DNA of 64,000 bases from Pseudomonas sp. NC02 (GTDB lineage Bacteria; Pseudomonadota; Gammaproteobacteria; Pseudomonadales; Pseudomonadaceae): positions 3,472,001 through 3,536,000 of the forward strand of contig NZ_CP025624.1 of NCBI RefSeq assembly GCF_002874965.1. The letters are read 5' to 3'. The notes beneath the pieces are model-generated. The model searched no databases. It had not been told where the DNA came from and saw nothing but the letters and a program-made list of their open reading frames with translations. Shown here piece after piece: positions 51,319 to 59,710 of this stretch. How positions within the stretch are numbered: position 1 is the stretch's first letter; each line of letters begins with the position of its first letter. The position numbers were made by a program, and so were the translations under genes.

Positions 51319-51328
51319 ACTTCCTTGT
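51319..51328 (-). promoter_or_regulatory. RsmA/RsmE-type binding site over the aprA ribosome site
   Basis: Read on the minus strand the bases are ACAAGGAAGT, a full match to the RsmA/RsmE consensus (A/U)CANGGANG(U/A), with GGA being the Shine-Dalgarno core six bases before the ATG of aprA. In P. fluorescens CHA0 aprA is known to be controlled by Gac/Rsm; the site here is read from sequence. Confidence 0.7.
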
Positions 51329-51642
51329 TTGCAAGTGGAACAGTTTTTGTCCGACCGGACCCACTCTGGCGAGTAAGTCCGATCACTCGCCCCTTTTGAA
51401 GGCGAAAGAAAACTGACACAACCTGAAATCATTCGTCCAGCGGTTTTTATCCAAGGATAAAGTTGGGCCGGTGAACAAAACCTGCAAACACTGGTAAATA
51501 GCTCCTTATTAAAATCCAGCTATTTAAATATTAAATACTCCTAAAGACATTTAGCCACGAATGGATCCAAAGTATTGACTGAGGTGCACTAAGAAAGTGT
51601 CACCGTGTCATTGTTAGTATTGAATAGCCACTATTTAAGTGT

Positions 51643-51664
51643 TTGTCCCGTATTACCGGGACAA
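51643..51664. terminator. Terminator-like palindrome downstream of the DmpA-like gene
   Basis: TTGTCCCG and CGGGACAA form a perfect 8-bp stem with a six-base loop, 12 bases after the stop of the minus-strand peptidase gene. The T-run beyond it is weak, so it may be a partial or factor-aided terminator insulating the aprA promoter. Confidence 0.5.
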
Positions 51665-51676
51665 GACTTAGTTTAC

Positions 51677-52777
51677 TTACTGGCCGCGCCAGCCGGTTTG
51701 GCGCAATGCCTGCAGGAGCGTGTGGGCATCCAGCGCGGGCACCCGCACACCCTGGTCGGTGGTCATGTCTTCGCCGGCCACTATGGCATTAATGATCGCC
51801 TCTTCCACGGCCTCCGCCGCCGCGCTGAACAGCGGTGAAATGTGGTCGTTATTGACCATTTGCAGGGCTGTGCTGAGGGGCGAGCCCTTGCGCCCGTAGT
51901 CGGCCACCGGCAAATCCTGATTGCCGGTGGCGAACGCCAGGAACAGGTCCCCGCTGGAGTCCTCGGTACCGCCACCCGTGCGCGCAATCCCGATGGACGC
52001 GCGTTGTGCCAGGCGCTGGCATTGATGGGGCAGCAACGGCGCATCGGTGGCGATGATCACCACGATGGAGCCCATGCCGGGTGTGCCGCGATCGGCAAAG
52101 GGTGACGGGATGTCCATCAATTGCCGGCCTACCGGGTAACCATCCACGCGCAGTTCCTGACGCTTGCCATGGTTGGCCTGCACCAGCACACCGACGGTCC
52201 AGCCACCCTGCTCCGCCGGCAAGCGCCGTGACGCGGTACCGATGCCCCCCTTGAACTCATGGCAGATCATCCCCGTGCCGCCGCCCACGGCGCCCTCCGC
52301 CACCGGCCCGGATTCGGCGTTGGCCAGCGCCTCGCGCACATGCTCCGAGCCGACGTGCTGGCCCCAGATATCGTTCAGCAAGCCGTCGTAGGTTTCCATC
52401 ACCACTGGCATGCACCAGTACACGGCGGGGTCTTCGAGGCTTTCGCGCTCCAGGGCGATCAGCGTGTCGCGCACAATCCCGATGCTGTGGGTGTTGGTGA
52501 TCGCCAGCGGCGTGGTCAGCAACCCCGATTCGCTGATCCACTCAAGCCCCGTGGCGTCGCCATTGCCGTTGAGCACGTGGTAGCCGGCAAAACATGGCTG
52601 ATACCGCGCGGCACCGGCCCGGGGCTGGATCGCCGTCACGCCGGTACGTACCTGTTTGCCGTCGATGCGGGTCTTGATCGTACTGTGGCCGACCCGAACC
52701 CCTGGAACGTCGGTGATGGCATTCAACTCACCGGGTGTGCCCAGTCCCAACGTGATGCCCAATTGACGTGCACGCAT
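51677..52777 (-). CDS. DmpA-like L-aminopeptidase/D-esterase (P1 family, S58)
   Basis: A 366-residue enzyme of the autoprocessing DmpA/BapA family. The N-terminus (LGLGTPGELNAITDVPGVRV GHST) and the AVGGGTGMICHEFKGGIGTA SR block are diagnostic. The likely self-cleavage and nucleophile residue is S237 in GMGSIVVIIATDAPLLPHQ, giving alpha and beta chains. Such enzymes release N-terminal amino acids, some beta-amino acids or D-residues from small peptides. It has no signal peptide. ATG 52777 follows AAGGAG; two codons upstream (GTG 52783) is less well placed. It lies nine bases after the permease and is likely co-transcribed. Confidence 0.93.
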   Translation of the reverse strand: MRARQLGITLGLGTPGELNAITDVPGVRVGHSTIKTRIDGKQVRTGVTAIQPRAGAARYQPCFAGYHVLNGNGDATGLEWISESGLLTTPLAITNTHSIGIVRDTLIALERESLEDPAVYWCMPVVMETYDGLLNDIWGQHVGSEHVREALANAESGPVAEGAVGGGTGMICHEFKGGIGTASRRLPAEQGGWTVGVLVQANHGKRQELRVDGYPVGRQLMDIPSPFADRGTPGMGSIVVIIATDAPLLPHQCQRLAQRASIGIARTGGGTEDSSGDLFLAFATGNQDLPVADYGRKGSPLSTALQMVNNDHISPLFSAAAEAVEEAIINAIVAGEDMTTDQGVRVPALDAHTLLQALRQTGWRGQ

Positions 52778-52786
52778 AACCACTCC

Positions 52787-54151
52787 TTACAATTTCTGAA
52801 ACGCCGGACTCAACCGGCCACTGATGCAATACAGGATCACCGACAGTGCCAACAGGCCGATGATAATCATGATGTCGCGAACCGAGGCGGCAATCGCCAG
52901 GGTCACCAACAGGTAGCCGGCGCCCAGCACCGCCAGCAAGGCCGGCACCGGCCACAACGGCATGCGATACGGGTGCTCGCGGTCACGCAGCAACACCCGG
53001 CTCATCAACGCGCTCAACGCCACGATCAGGTACACCAGCATGATCAGCAGCACGCTGAAAGACGTCAGGTCCGCCAGGTTGGAGCTGAAGCTGAGCAATG
53101 CCGAAGGGACCGCCAGGAACAGCGTAGCCAACCACGGGGAATCCCAGCGTGGATGAATCCGGGTGAAGAGTTTGTTGATGGTGGGTGTCCACAGCGCATC
53201 GCGGCCGCTGCTGAACACCACCCGGCCAATCTGGATGACGATGGCGACGATGGCGTTGAACACCGACAGGAAGATCCCGGCGCTGACCAGCCGCGACAGG
53301 GTTTCGTTACCGTGGCTGGTCAGCAGGTAGCCGATCGGGTCGGGGCTGCTGATCATCGCGCTGAGGGATGGCGCACCGATCAGCAAGGCGGTGATCGGCA
53401 CCAGCTCGATGACCACCACCAGGCCCAGGGACCACAACACTGCCTTGTGCACGCCCCTGCCGCCGCACTTCATGTCTTCGGCCAGCAATACGGCGGGACC
53501 GTAGCCATTGAACGAGAACAGGCCGATGCCCACCGCGCCGATGACCAGCGCCCAGGGCGCCAGGTGCAGCACGCCGTTCTCGACGATTTGCGGTTGCAAC
53601 AGCACGCTGACCGGCTGCACCGGGTTGCCGAAGCCGATAAACACGATCACCAGCAACGCCGCCACTTCCAGCAGCAGGCAGGTGCCGGTGATCCAGGCAT
53701 TCAGCTTGATATTGAGGATGCCCAGGGCGTAGCTGCACACCACAATCACCAGGGCCACGGTTTGCGAATCGAATTGGGTGCCGAGGGCGTTATTCAGGTA
53801 AGTCGCCGCCCCGGTGGCCAGTACCGGCGGGATAAACAGCAGCATCACCAGTACCGTGAGGAACGTCGCGTAGCCGGCCATGCCGCCGAACACCCGCTTG
53901 GCATACACGTATTCGCCGCCGGCGCTGTTGTGGGCACGCCCGAGTTCGGCGTAGCAAAAGGCGAACATCAGCGCGAGCAAGGCGGCCATCACAAAGGCCA
54001 GGAACACCCCGCTGCCGGCCTGCTGGATGGCAAACGGCGCAATCACGAACACTGAACTGGCCGGGGTGACCGCCGAGACGGTGATGGCCACTACATCGAA
54101 TACGCTCAGGGTGGGTTTCAGCACGCCGTCGGGCGTGGAAGGAGCACTCAT
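52787..54151 (-). CDS. APC-family amino acid permease
   Basis: A 454-residue transporter with about twelve membrane segments. LSVFDVVAITVSAVTPASSV F at the start and AFCYAELGRAHNSAGGEYVY AKRVFGG are APC-superfamily motifs. It imports an amino acid or small peptide-like substrate by proton symport. The link to a DmpA-like peptidase suggests peptides or beta-amino acid derivatives. GAGGATAACGAT precedes ATG 54151. It is divergent from the LuxR regulator, 197 bases away. Confidence 0.92.
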   Translation of the reverse strand: MSAPSTPDGVLKPTLSVFDVVAITVSAVTPASSVFVIAPFAIQQAGSGVFLAFVMAALLALMFAFCYAELGRAHNSAGGEYVYAKRVFGGMAGYATFLTVLVMLLFIPPVLATGAATYLNNALGTQFDSQTVALVIVVCSYALGILNIKLNAWITGTCLLLEVAALLVIVFIGFGNPVQPVSVLLQPQIVENGVLHLAPWALVIGAVGIGLFSFNGYGPAVLLAEDMKCGGRGVHKAVLWSLGLVVVIELVPITALLIGAPSLSAMISSPDPIGYLLTSHGNETLSRLVSAGIFLSVFNAIVAIVIQIGRVVFSSGRDALWTPTINKLFTRIHPRWDSPWLATLFLAVPSALLSFSSNLADLTSFSVLLIMLVYLIVALSALMSRVLLRDREHPYRMPLWPVPALLAVLGAGYLLVTLAIAASVRDIMIIIGLLALSVILYCISGRLSPAFQKL

Positions 54152-54276
54152 ATCGTTATCCTCTTGATTGTTCTTGGTTTGAGGCAGAAACGAAAAGGTG
54201 AAGCGGCGCAGGGTATGTTCCCCACTGACTGACGGCCAACTTAAACACTCTGTGTAAATCGGCCAATTCCCCTATT

Positions 54277-54286
54277 GGAGTACTCC
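54277..54286. promoter_or_regulatory. Palindrome GGAGTACTCC, putative operator
   Basis: A perfect ten-base palindrome set in CCCCTATTGGAGTACTCCCC lies in the divergent gap between the permease and LuxR-type regulator genes, 62 bases before the regulator start. Its position fits an operator of the LuxR protein, but no second copy was found in the window. Confidence 0.45.
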
Positions 54287-54348
54287 CCTTGACGCCGCCG
54301 GGCAAAAGTCGAACCCTTGCGGCCTGAATCCTTAGCGTGGAGCTGCAC

Positions 54349-55143
54349 ATGAGCCTGTTCAGGGAAGTCGGCATGCACGCGGGCCTGGGGCGTACCGTCG
54401 CACAGATCGGCACCGGGCGTTTCTGGAAGCAACTGGTGCTGTTGCTGCACCAATGCCTGCCCTTCGACAATGCCCTGGCGATCTTCTACCCCGCCGATGG
54501 CCCGCCCGAAGCGCTGGAAGAATACGACGCACAACCGAGCAGCAAACCGGCGTCGATGCTGGTTTATCTGAATGGTTTGTACCTGTTGGACCCGTTTTTC
54601 CAGGCGTGTCGCGAGGGGTATGCCAGTGGCGTGTACCGCCTTGAGGAAGTGGCGCCGGATCATTTTCGCCAGAGTGAATACTTCCTCAATTACTTCCACG
54701 ACAACGTGCTGGAAGACGAGGTGCAATTCATCCTGCAATTGCCGGGTGCGGGGACGTTATCGCTGTCGTTGGGAATGCAGCGGTTGTTTACCGGCGAGGA
54801 AACGGGGTTGATGACCATGCTCGCGGCCTGGGTATTGCCGTTGATGCAGCAGCATTGGCAGCAAAGCACCCAGCGAGTGGCCGCGCCGGCGGAAATGGCC
54901 AGCCAGATACGGGACGCGTTGAGTCATTTCGGCTGTGGCGTGTTGTCGGAGCGGGAACTGGAAATAGCGCGATTGGTGTTGCGTGGGTTTTCGTCAAAAG
55001 CCATGGCCGAACGGCTGAATATCTCGCCGGATACGGTCAAGGTTCACCGCCGGCACCTGTATGCCAAGCTGGATATCTCGTCGCAGCCGGAGCTGTTTTC
55101 GTTGTTTATCCAGTCGTTGGGGCATGACTTGGAGAATCCTTGA
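54349..55143 (+). CDS. LuxR-family transcriptional regulator
   Basis: A 264-residue regulator. The C-terminal helix-turn-helix is of LuxR/GerE type: LSERELEIARLVLRGFSSKA MAERLNISPDTVKVHRRHLY AKLDISSQPELF. The N-terminal 170 residues form a sensor region without autoinducer-binding landmarks, so quorum-signal binding is unlikely. ATG 54349 lies after GTGGAGCTGCAC; an in-frame GTG at 54337 is weaker. It is divergent from the permease/DmpA-like pair, which it probably controls; regulators of this form often activate amine or amino-acid catabolism in Pseudomonas. A REP-like block follows the stop. Confidence 0.92.
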   Translation: MSLFREVGMHAGLGRTVAQIGTGRFWKQLVLLLHQCLPFDNALAIFYPADGPPEALEEYDAQPSSKPASMLVYLNGLYLLDPFFQACREGYASGVYRLEEVAPDHFRQSEYFLNYFHDNVLEDEVQFILQLPGAGTLSLSLGMQRLFTGEETGLMTMLAAWVLPLMQQHWQQSTQRVAAPAEMASQIRDALSHFGCGVLSERELEIARLVLRGFSSKAMAERLNISPDTVKVHRRHLYAKLDISSQPELFSLFIQSLGHDLENP

Positions 55144-55148
55144 TTCCG

Positions 55149-55247
55149 CGGCGTGGGAACGCCGCCCTGGACGCTCCGCATGCGCTTTTGAAGTCGTGAC
55201 GCGGAGCGTCACAGGATGCATTCCCACGCGGAGCGTGGGAACGATCA
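55149..55247. repeat. REP-like block, type CGTGGGAACG
   Basis: GCGTGGGAACGCC on the left and ATTCCCACGCGGAGCGTGGG AACGATCAT on the right, with GACGCTCCGC and GTGACGCGGAGCGTCAC inside. It is the same family as 22480-22643 and 36665-36800. It fills the gap between two convergent genes, whose stops lie at its edges. Confidence 0.78.
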
Positions 55248-56327
55248 TCAACGCCCGGTACGAATGGTGTTCCACACCCGCGTACGAATCCGGTCGATGT
55301 TCAGTGGCATTGCTTCCAGTGCGAACAACTTGCCCATCATTTCCGGGCTTGGGTACACCTTGGTGTCGCTCTTGATTGCCGGGTCCACCAGGCTGTCCGC
55401 CGCGGCATTGCCGTTGGCGTAGTGCACGTAGTTGGTGATGCTGGCCATCACTTCCGGGCGCAGCAGGTAGTTCATGAACGCATAGCCGGCTTTTTCATCC
55501 GGAGCATCGGCGGGCATGGCGACCATGTCGAACCAGATCGCGGCGCCTTCTTTCGGAATGTTGTAGCCGATGTTCACGCCATTCTTGGCTTCCTTGGCGC
55601 GGCTTTCGGCCTGGAGGATGTCGCCGGAGAAGCCGACGGCCACGCAGATGTCACCATTGGCCAGGTCGGCGGTGTATTTCGAGGAGTGGAAATACGCCAC
55701 GTACGGCCGCACTTTCATCAGCAGGTCCTCGGCCTTTTTGTAGTCTTCCGCCTTCTTGCTGTGGTGCGGCAGGCCCAGGTAGTTGAGGGCCGCGGGCAGC
55801 AGCTCCGGGCCGTTGTCGAGGATGGCGACGCCACACTTCTGCAGTTTTTGCATGTTCTCGGGCTTGAAGATCAGGTCCCAGGAATCCACTGGGGCGTTGT
55901 CGCCGAGTACCGCCTTGACCTTGTCGATGTTGTAGCCGATACCGGTGCTGCCCCACAGGTACGGGAAGCCGTGGGCATTGCCCGGGTCGTTGTTTTCCAG
56001 GGCCTTGAGCAGCACCGGGTTGAGGTTCTTCCAGTTGGGCAACTGGCTCTTGTCGAGTTTGTTCAGCGCCCCGCCCTGGATCTGCCGGGCCATGAAGTGG
56101 TTGGAGGGGAACACCACGTCATAGCCGGATTTGCCGGTCATCAACTTGCCGTCGAGGGTTTCGTTGCTGTCGTACACGTCGTAGGTGAAACCGATGCCGG
56201 TTTCTTTCTGGAAGTTCTTGGTGGTGTCGGGGGCGATATAGTCCGACCAGTTGTAGATCTTCACCGTCTCGGCGGCTTGGCTGAGGGTGGCGACGAATAC
56301 CAGCGGCAACAGGGCAATGGGTCTCAT
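55248..56327 (-). CDS. Polyamine-type periplasmic binding protein (PotF/SpuD-like)
   Basis: A 359-residue binding protein. Signal peptide [20 protein letters not shown]; then [23 protein letters not shown], the PotF/PotD signature. Further matches are [33 protein letters not shown] [13 protein letters not shown], and [15 protein letters not shown]. It should deliver putrescine, spermidine or a similar amine to an ABC transporter, but no permease or ATPase genes are adjacent. It lies 60 bases after the cupin gene and is the last of four minus-strand genes. Confidence 0.92.
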   Translation of the reverse strand: MRPIALLPLVFVATLSQAAETVKIYNWSDYIAPDTTKNFQKETGIGFTYDVYDSNETLDGKLMTGKSGYDVVFPSNHFMARQIQGGALNKLDKSQLPNWKNLNPVLLKALENNDPGNAHGFPYLWGSTGIGYNIDKVKAVLGDNAPVDSWDLIFKPENMQKLQKCGVAILDNGPELLPAALNYLGLPHHSKKAEDYKKAEDLLMKVRPYVAYFHSSKYTADLANGDICVAVGFSGDILQAESRAKEAKNGVNIGYNIPKEGAAIWFDMVAMPADAPDEKAGYAFMNYLLRPEVMASITNYVHYANGNAAADSLVDPAIKSDTKVYPSPEMMGKLFALEAMPLNIDRIRTRVWNTIRTGR

Positions 56328-56387
56328 GGTTCGATTTCCTGGCGGTTTTAGGGCTGTTTTTATGGCAGGCGATCAAAGATCAAAGAA

Positions 56388-56729
56388 TCAGAGGATCAAT
56401 ACATAGGTCTTGCGCACGGTTTCCTGGATGTCCCAGATACCGGTGCTGTTGGCCGGCAACATCAGTGCGTCGCCGGCTTCTATGTGGAGCATTTCCCCGT
56501 TGTCGGGGGTGAAGGTGCACCGTCCCTGGATAAAGTGGCAAAACTCCTGGGCTTTGATCTGCCGGCGCCAGCGCCCGGGCGTGCATTCCCAGATGCCGGT
56601 TTCGACGCCGTCGCTATGTTCCACGCTCAAGGTCGAGGCCACCGCGACCGGTGTGCCCAGTGGCACGGCGACGGGCGAGGAGTCCGGCAAATGGGCGCTG
56701 AGTGTGTCTCTGAACTGGGTAATGCTCAT
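56388..56729 (-). CDS. Cupin-domain protein
   Basis: A 113-residue single-domain cupin of the Cupin_3 type (IWECTPGRWRRQIKAQEFCH FIQGRCTFTPDNGEMLHIEA GDALMLPANSTGIWDI). EFCHFIQGRCTF holds the first cupin motif and GDALMLPANSTGIWDI the second. Small cupins like this often sit beside FAD amine oxidases in polyamine pathways, as here. ATG 56729 has AGGT seven bases upstream, while ATG 56735 lies too near it. The gap to the oxidase gene is 27 bases. Confidence 0.88.
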   Translation of the reverse strand: MSITQFRDTLSAHLPDSSPVAVPLGTPVAVASTLSVEHSDGVETGIWECTPGRWRRQIKAQEFCHFIQGRCTFTPDNGEMLHIEAGDALMLPANSTGIWDIQETVRKTYVLIL

Positions 56730-56756
56730 GTTCATACCTGTGGTGATTGAAACGAC

Positions 56757-58163
56757 TTAGTGCATGAAACCTTCCATGAACCCGGCAACCCCGCTGGCCA
56801 GTTTGCGGCGCCACGGGGCGGTATTGGGGTTGGCCAACACCTGGTCCTCATGCACAAAACTGCGGATGAGCGCGTTGTAGCCCAGCCAGCGGCAGGGTTC
56901 CGGTTCCCAGGCCTTGAGCCCGTCCAGCCGGCCCGGCTGAATCACCCATGGCTGGCGAACCAACGGCGTATCGAGCCCCAGGATCAAGTCCGCCAGGGTG
57001 CGGCCACCGAGGTTGCTGGCGCCTACGCCCTCGCCGCCGTAACCACCGGCCAGGGCGATGCCTGCCGCGTGATCGCAGAGCATGTGCGGCTTGAAGCGCC
57101 GGGACATGCCCAGGTTGCCGCCCCAGGCGTGGGTGATCCGGACTTTCTTGAGCTGCGGGAACAGTTCGCCGAACAGGTAGCGACGCAGCTCGACTTCGCT
57201 GTCGGTGAGCTCGAAGTTGTGCCGCAACTTGCCGGCAAACTGATAACCCCCGCGAGCGCCGAACACCAGGCGGTTGTCCGCCGAACGCTGGCCGTAAGTC
57301 ACTTGCCGGCTGCTCTCGCCGAACGCCTGGCCACGATTCAGGCCGATCTCGTCCCAGGTGCTGGCCGGCAACGGCTCGGTGGCAACGATCAGGCTTTGCA
57401 CCGGCAACTGATAGCGCCCCAGCGGAGCCAGCGTGGTGGCATACCCTTCCACCGCCGGCACCACCCAGGAGGCGCGCACCGAGGCTTTGTCCGTGCGCAG
57501 GCTGCCGGACTGCCAATGAGTGACGGGACTGTTTTCGTAGATCTTGACGCCCATCCGCTCCACCAACCGCGCCAGGCCGCGCACCAGCTTGGCCGGGTGA
57601 ATCGTGGCAACGTGGGGTGCATAGATGCCGCCATAAGGCTTGGCGATACGGATCTGCTCGGCCAGTTGTTGCGGGCCAAGCCAACGGTAATCGTCGTCGG
57701 TCAGGCCCTGGCTGTGAAGTTTGGCCAGGTACGCACGCAGGGTGGCTTCCTGTTCGGGGTAGCGCGCGGCGCAATACAGCACACCACCCTTGCGGTAGTC
57801 GCAGTCGATGCCTTCGCGCTCGATCACTTGCGCGACTTCGTCGGGGATGGCGTGCAGCAGGTCGAACGAGGCCCGGCGCTGTTCCGGGGTCAGGCCGGCC
57901 AACAGGCGGTCCTCTCCCAGCAGGTTGCCCATCAGCCAGCCGCCGTTACGGCCCGAGGCACCGAACCCGGCGGTTTGCGCCTCGATGATTGCGATTTTCA
58001 GCTCGGGCGCCTGGCGCTTCAGGTAATACGCGGTCCAGAGCCCGGTGTAGCCGGCGCCGATGATGGCCACGTTGACGTCCAGGTCCTGCTCCAGGGACGC
58101 GCGTGCCAGCAGCGGCTCGTCCAGCTGGTCCATCCATAAACTGATATTGCGCCATGCAGGCAT
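56757..58163 (-). CDS. FAD-dependent amine oxidoreductase (PuuB/DAO family)
   Basis: A 468-residue flavoenzyme. The dinucleotide-binding fold is VNVAIIGAGYTGLWTAYYLK RQAPELKIAIIEA, followed by GASGRNGGWLMGNLLGE, typical of gamma-glutamylputrescine oxidase-like enzymes. LVFGARGGYQFAGKLRH and the C-terminal GGYGGEGVGASNLGGRTLAD L also fit. It should oxidise an amine or amino acid, giving aldehyde, ammonia and peroxide. ATG 58163 follows GGAG by 7 bases; the open frame to 58181 adds six residues. It lies between the regulator and the cupin in one operon. Confidence 0.92.
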   Translation of the reverse strand: MPAWRNISLWMDQLDEPLLARASLEQDLDVNVAIIGAGYTGLWTAYYLKRQAPELKIAIIEAQTAGFGASGRNGGWLMGNLLGEDRLLAGLTPEQRRASFDLLHAIPDEVAQVIEREGIDCDYRKGGVLYCAARYPEQEATLRAYLAKLHSQGLTDDDYRWLGPQQLAEQIRIAKPYGGIYAPHVATIHPAKLVRGLARLVERMGVKIYENSPVTHWQSGSLRTDKASVRASWVVPAVEGYATTLAPLGRYQLPVQSLIVATEPLPASTWDEIGLNRGQAFGESSRQVTYGQRSADNRLVFGARGGYQFAGKLRHNFELTDSEVELRRYLFGELFPQLKKVRITHAWGGNLGMSRRFKPHMLCDHAAGIALAGGYGGEGVGASNLGGRTLADLILGLDTPLVRQPWVIQPGRLDGLKAWEPEPCRWLGYNALIRSFVHEDQVLANPNTAPWRRKLASGVAGFMEGFMH

Positions 58164-58212
58164 GCCAAGCTCCACCACCACACTTCGATGGCAGTGATCC
58201 TAGAGCCTGGCC

Positions 58213-59028
58213 TCAGGGGCTGTCTTGCGCGCGTGCACGCAGGGAAATTTGTTTGACGTAGGCCTTGGGCGACTGGCCGGTGTGCTGGCGGAAGCTGCTG
58301 TAGAACGCAGACGTCGAATTGAAGCCGGCGGCAAACGCCAGTTCGTCGATGCGGATCGGCGGCGCGGCCATTTCCAGTGCAGCCAGCAAATGCTGGAGGC
58401 GTGCCTGGTTGACGTAGCGATAAAAACTTTGCCCCAGCACCTGGTTCAACAGGTAGGAAATCTGGTTGCGGCTGTACCCGCACTCCTTCGCCACCCGTTG
58501 CAGGTCCAGTTCGGGGTCCAGATAGGGTTGCTGGCGCTCGAAGTACTGTTGCAGGTCGTTGGCCATGTAGCTCAGTTGCTGCGGCGACAGGCCCAGGCGG
58601 CTGACGGTCGGGCGTGTGGTCTCGCGGCGGCTGGCAGACTGCTCGTGGACCAGGGAGGCGTACTCGTTGACCCGCCAGATCAAGCCATCGCGCACGGTAA
58701 TCGCTTCGCTGGTGCGAAACGACACCAGGCCCTGGCCGCCACGCAAGGTGATGCGGTATTGGATGAACGCGGTGTCGCCGTCGGCGCGGATGCGGTCGGT
58801 GTGTTCGATCGCTTCGTCGGCGCCACGGGGCATGCTGGCTTGCAGGTATTCGCGCAGCTCGCCGGCACCCACCACGCGGTTCTGGAAGAAATCGTGGTAC
58901 TGGATGTCCGGATGGTAGTACGACATCACTCCATCCAGGTCCCGATCCCGCCAGCACAGATGGTGACGCAGTACCAGCTTGGCCGTAGCTTGGGTTTTCT
59001 GGGAGTCATCCGGAATGATGTCTTGCAT
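58213..59028 (-). CDS. AraC-type regulator with N-terminal SnoaL/NTF2-like domain
   Basis: A 271-residue protein. The first 130 residues look like an NTF2/SnoaL fold (RHHLCWRDRDLDGVMSYYHP DIQYHDFFQNRVVGAGELRE), ending SLIWRVNEYASL-like GLIWRVNEYASL. The last 100 residues carry two AraC helix-turn-helix units (LDLQRVAKECGYSRNQISYL LN; IRIDELAFAAGFNSTSAFYS SF) and QSPKAYVKQ. The start is ATG 59028; the frame runs back to 59196 without support. It precedes the oxidase by 49 bases. The sensing domain probably binds the pathway substrate; this is inferred. Confidence 0.88.
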   Translation of the reverse strand: MQDIIPDDSQKTQATAKLVLRHHLCWRDRDLDGVMSYYHPDIQYHDFFQNRVVGAGELREYLQASMPRGADEAIEHTDRIRADGDTAFIQYRITLRGGQGLVSFRTSEAITVRDGLIWRVNEYASLVHEQSASRRETTRPTVSRLGLSPQQLSYMANDLQQYFERQQPYLDPELDLQRVAKECGYSRNQISYLLNQVLGQSFYRYVNQARLQHLLAALEMAAPPIRIDELAFAAGFNSTSAFYSSFRQHTGQSPKAYVKQISLRARAQDSP

Positions 59029-59289
59029 TGAGCGCTCTACGCCGGTGAAAAAAGAGGCAGCTTGCCCAACTGCCCGTACCCGCTCAACGGCCATTTGATA
59101 TTTCCGACTAATGGCCTTTCGCTTAATACCACGCAGCACGTGACCCATATCAACGTTATTGAAAACAACTGCCGGACGGGACGAAAAAACTCCCATGCCC
59201 GATGCGAACGAATGCTATTTTTAGTGCTCACGACGGCCAGGACCAGTGACGGTCATGGCGCCCCTGCAGCGAGCTAAAGGAAGCGCTCA

Positions 59290-59562
59290 ATGAACAAGGT
59301 GGGCAACATGAACAAAGTGACATTCCCCAATGCCTGCCAGTTGATGCGCTGGCACTTTCATCCTATGGGCTTTGAGGCGAGCATGGATGCTCCCGGCAGT
59401 ATGATCGCCCGCCTGTTCGACCGCGCCAGCGGGGAAACCCTGATTGCAATTGCCGGTATCCCTTGCGCCACGGTGATGAACGCTGCTGACGTGGAGCGGA
59501 TCATCGAGGCGGTTGAGGATGAACTGGAGTCGTTTGTGCCGCCGCTGTCGCTGCGGGCTTGA
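59290..59562 (+). CDS. DUF1652-family protein
   Basis: A 90-residue protein of a family found mostly in Pseudomonas. FPNACQLMRWHFHPMGFEAS MDAPGSMIARLFDRASGETL and AIAGIPCATVMNAADVERII EAVEDELE match DUF1652. No function is known. GGAAG precedes ATG 59290; a second in-frame ATG is six codons on. It stands alone, 261 bases from the divergent regulator, and a REP pair follows its stop. Confidence 0.9.
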   Translation: MNKVGNMNKVTFPNACQLMRWHFHPMGFEASMDAPGSMIARLFDRASGETLIAIAGIPCATVMNAADVERIIEAVEDELESFVPPLSLRA

Positions 59563-59580
59563 TCTGGCAACGCAGGTATC

Positions 59581-59695
59581 CTGTGGCGAGGGAGCTTGCT
59601 CCCGCTGGGTTGCGTAGCAGCCCCAAAATCCTGGGAGCGCTGCGCACTCCAGCGGGAGCAAGCTCCCTCGCCACAGCAAGCTCCCTCGCCACAGG
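59581..59695. repeat. REP pair with an 18-bp tandem duplication
   Basis: TGTGGCGAGGGAGCTTGCTC and its inverse are the outer arms, with an inner palindrome GCAGCCCCAAAATCCTGGGA GCGCTGC. The right arm ends in two perfect copies of GCAAGCTCCCTCGCCACA (59658-59675 and 59676-59693). It lies between two convergent genes. Confidence 0.87.
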
Positions 59696-59710
59696 ATTCA
59701 ACGTCATCCC

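Larger units (their letters stand above)
51313..51676. promoter_or_regulatory. aprA upstream region
   Basis: 364 bases without a gene, markedly AT-rich at 51480-51640, between aprA and the peptidase gene. It should hold the promoter of the protease-lipase locus. An RsmA-like site lies at 51319-51328 and a terminator-like palindrome at 51643-51664. I could not choose a single -35/-10 pair with confidence. Confidence 0.6.

Noticed and set aside
52259..54055. 598-codon open frame opposite the permease and peptidase genes
   Set aside because: It spans two real genes on the other strand and is dominated by His, Gln and Asp, typical of an antisense shadow.
54349..55143. Quorum-sensing LuxR receptor
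   Set aside because: Conserved autoinducer-binding residues could not be found in the N-terminal region and no luxI-type gene is nearby.
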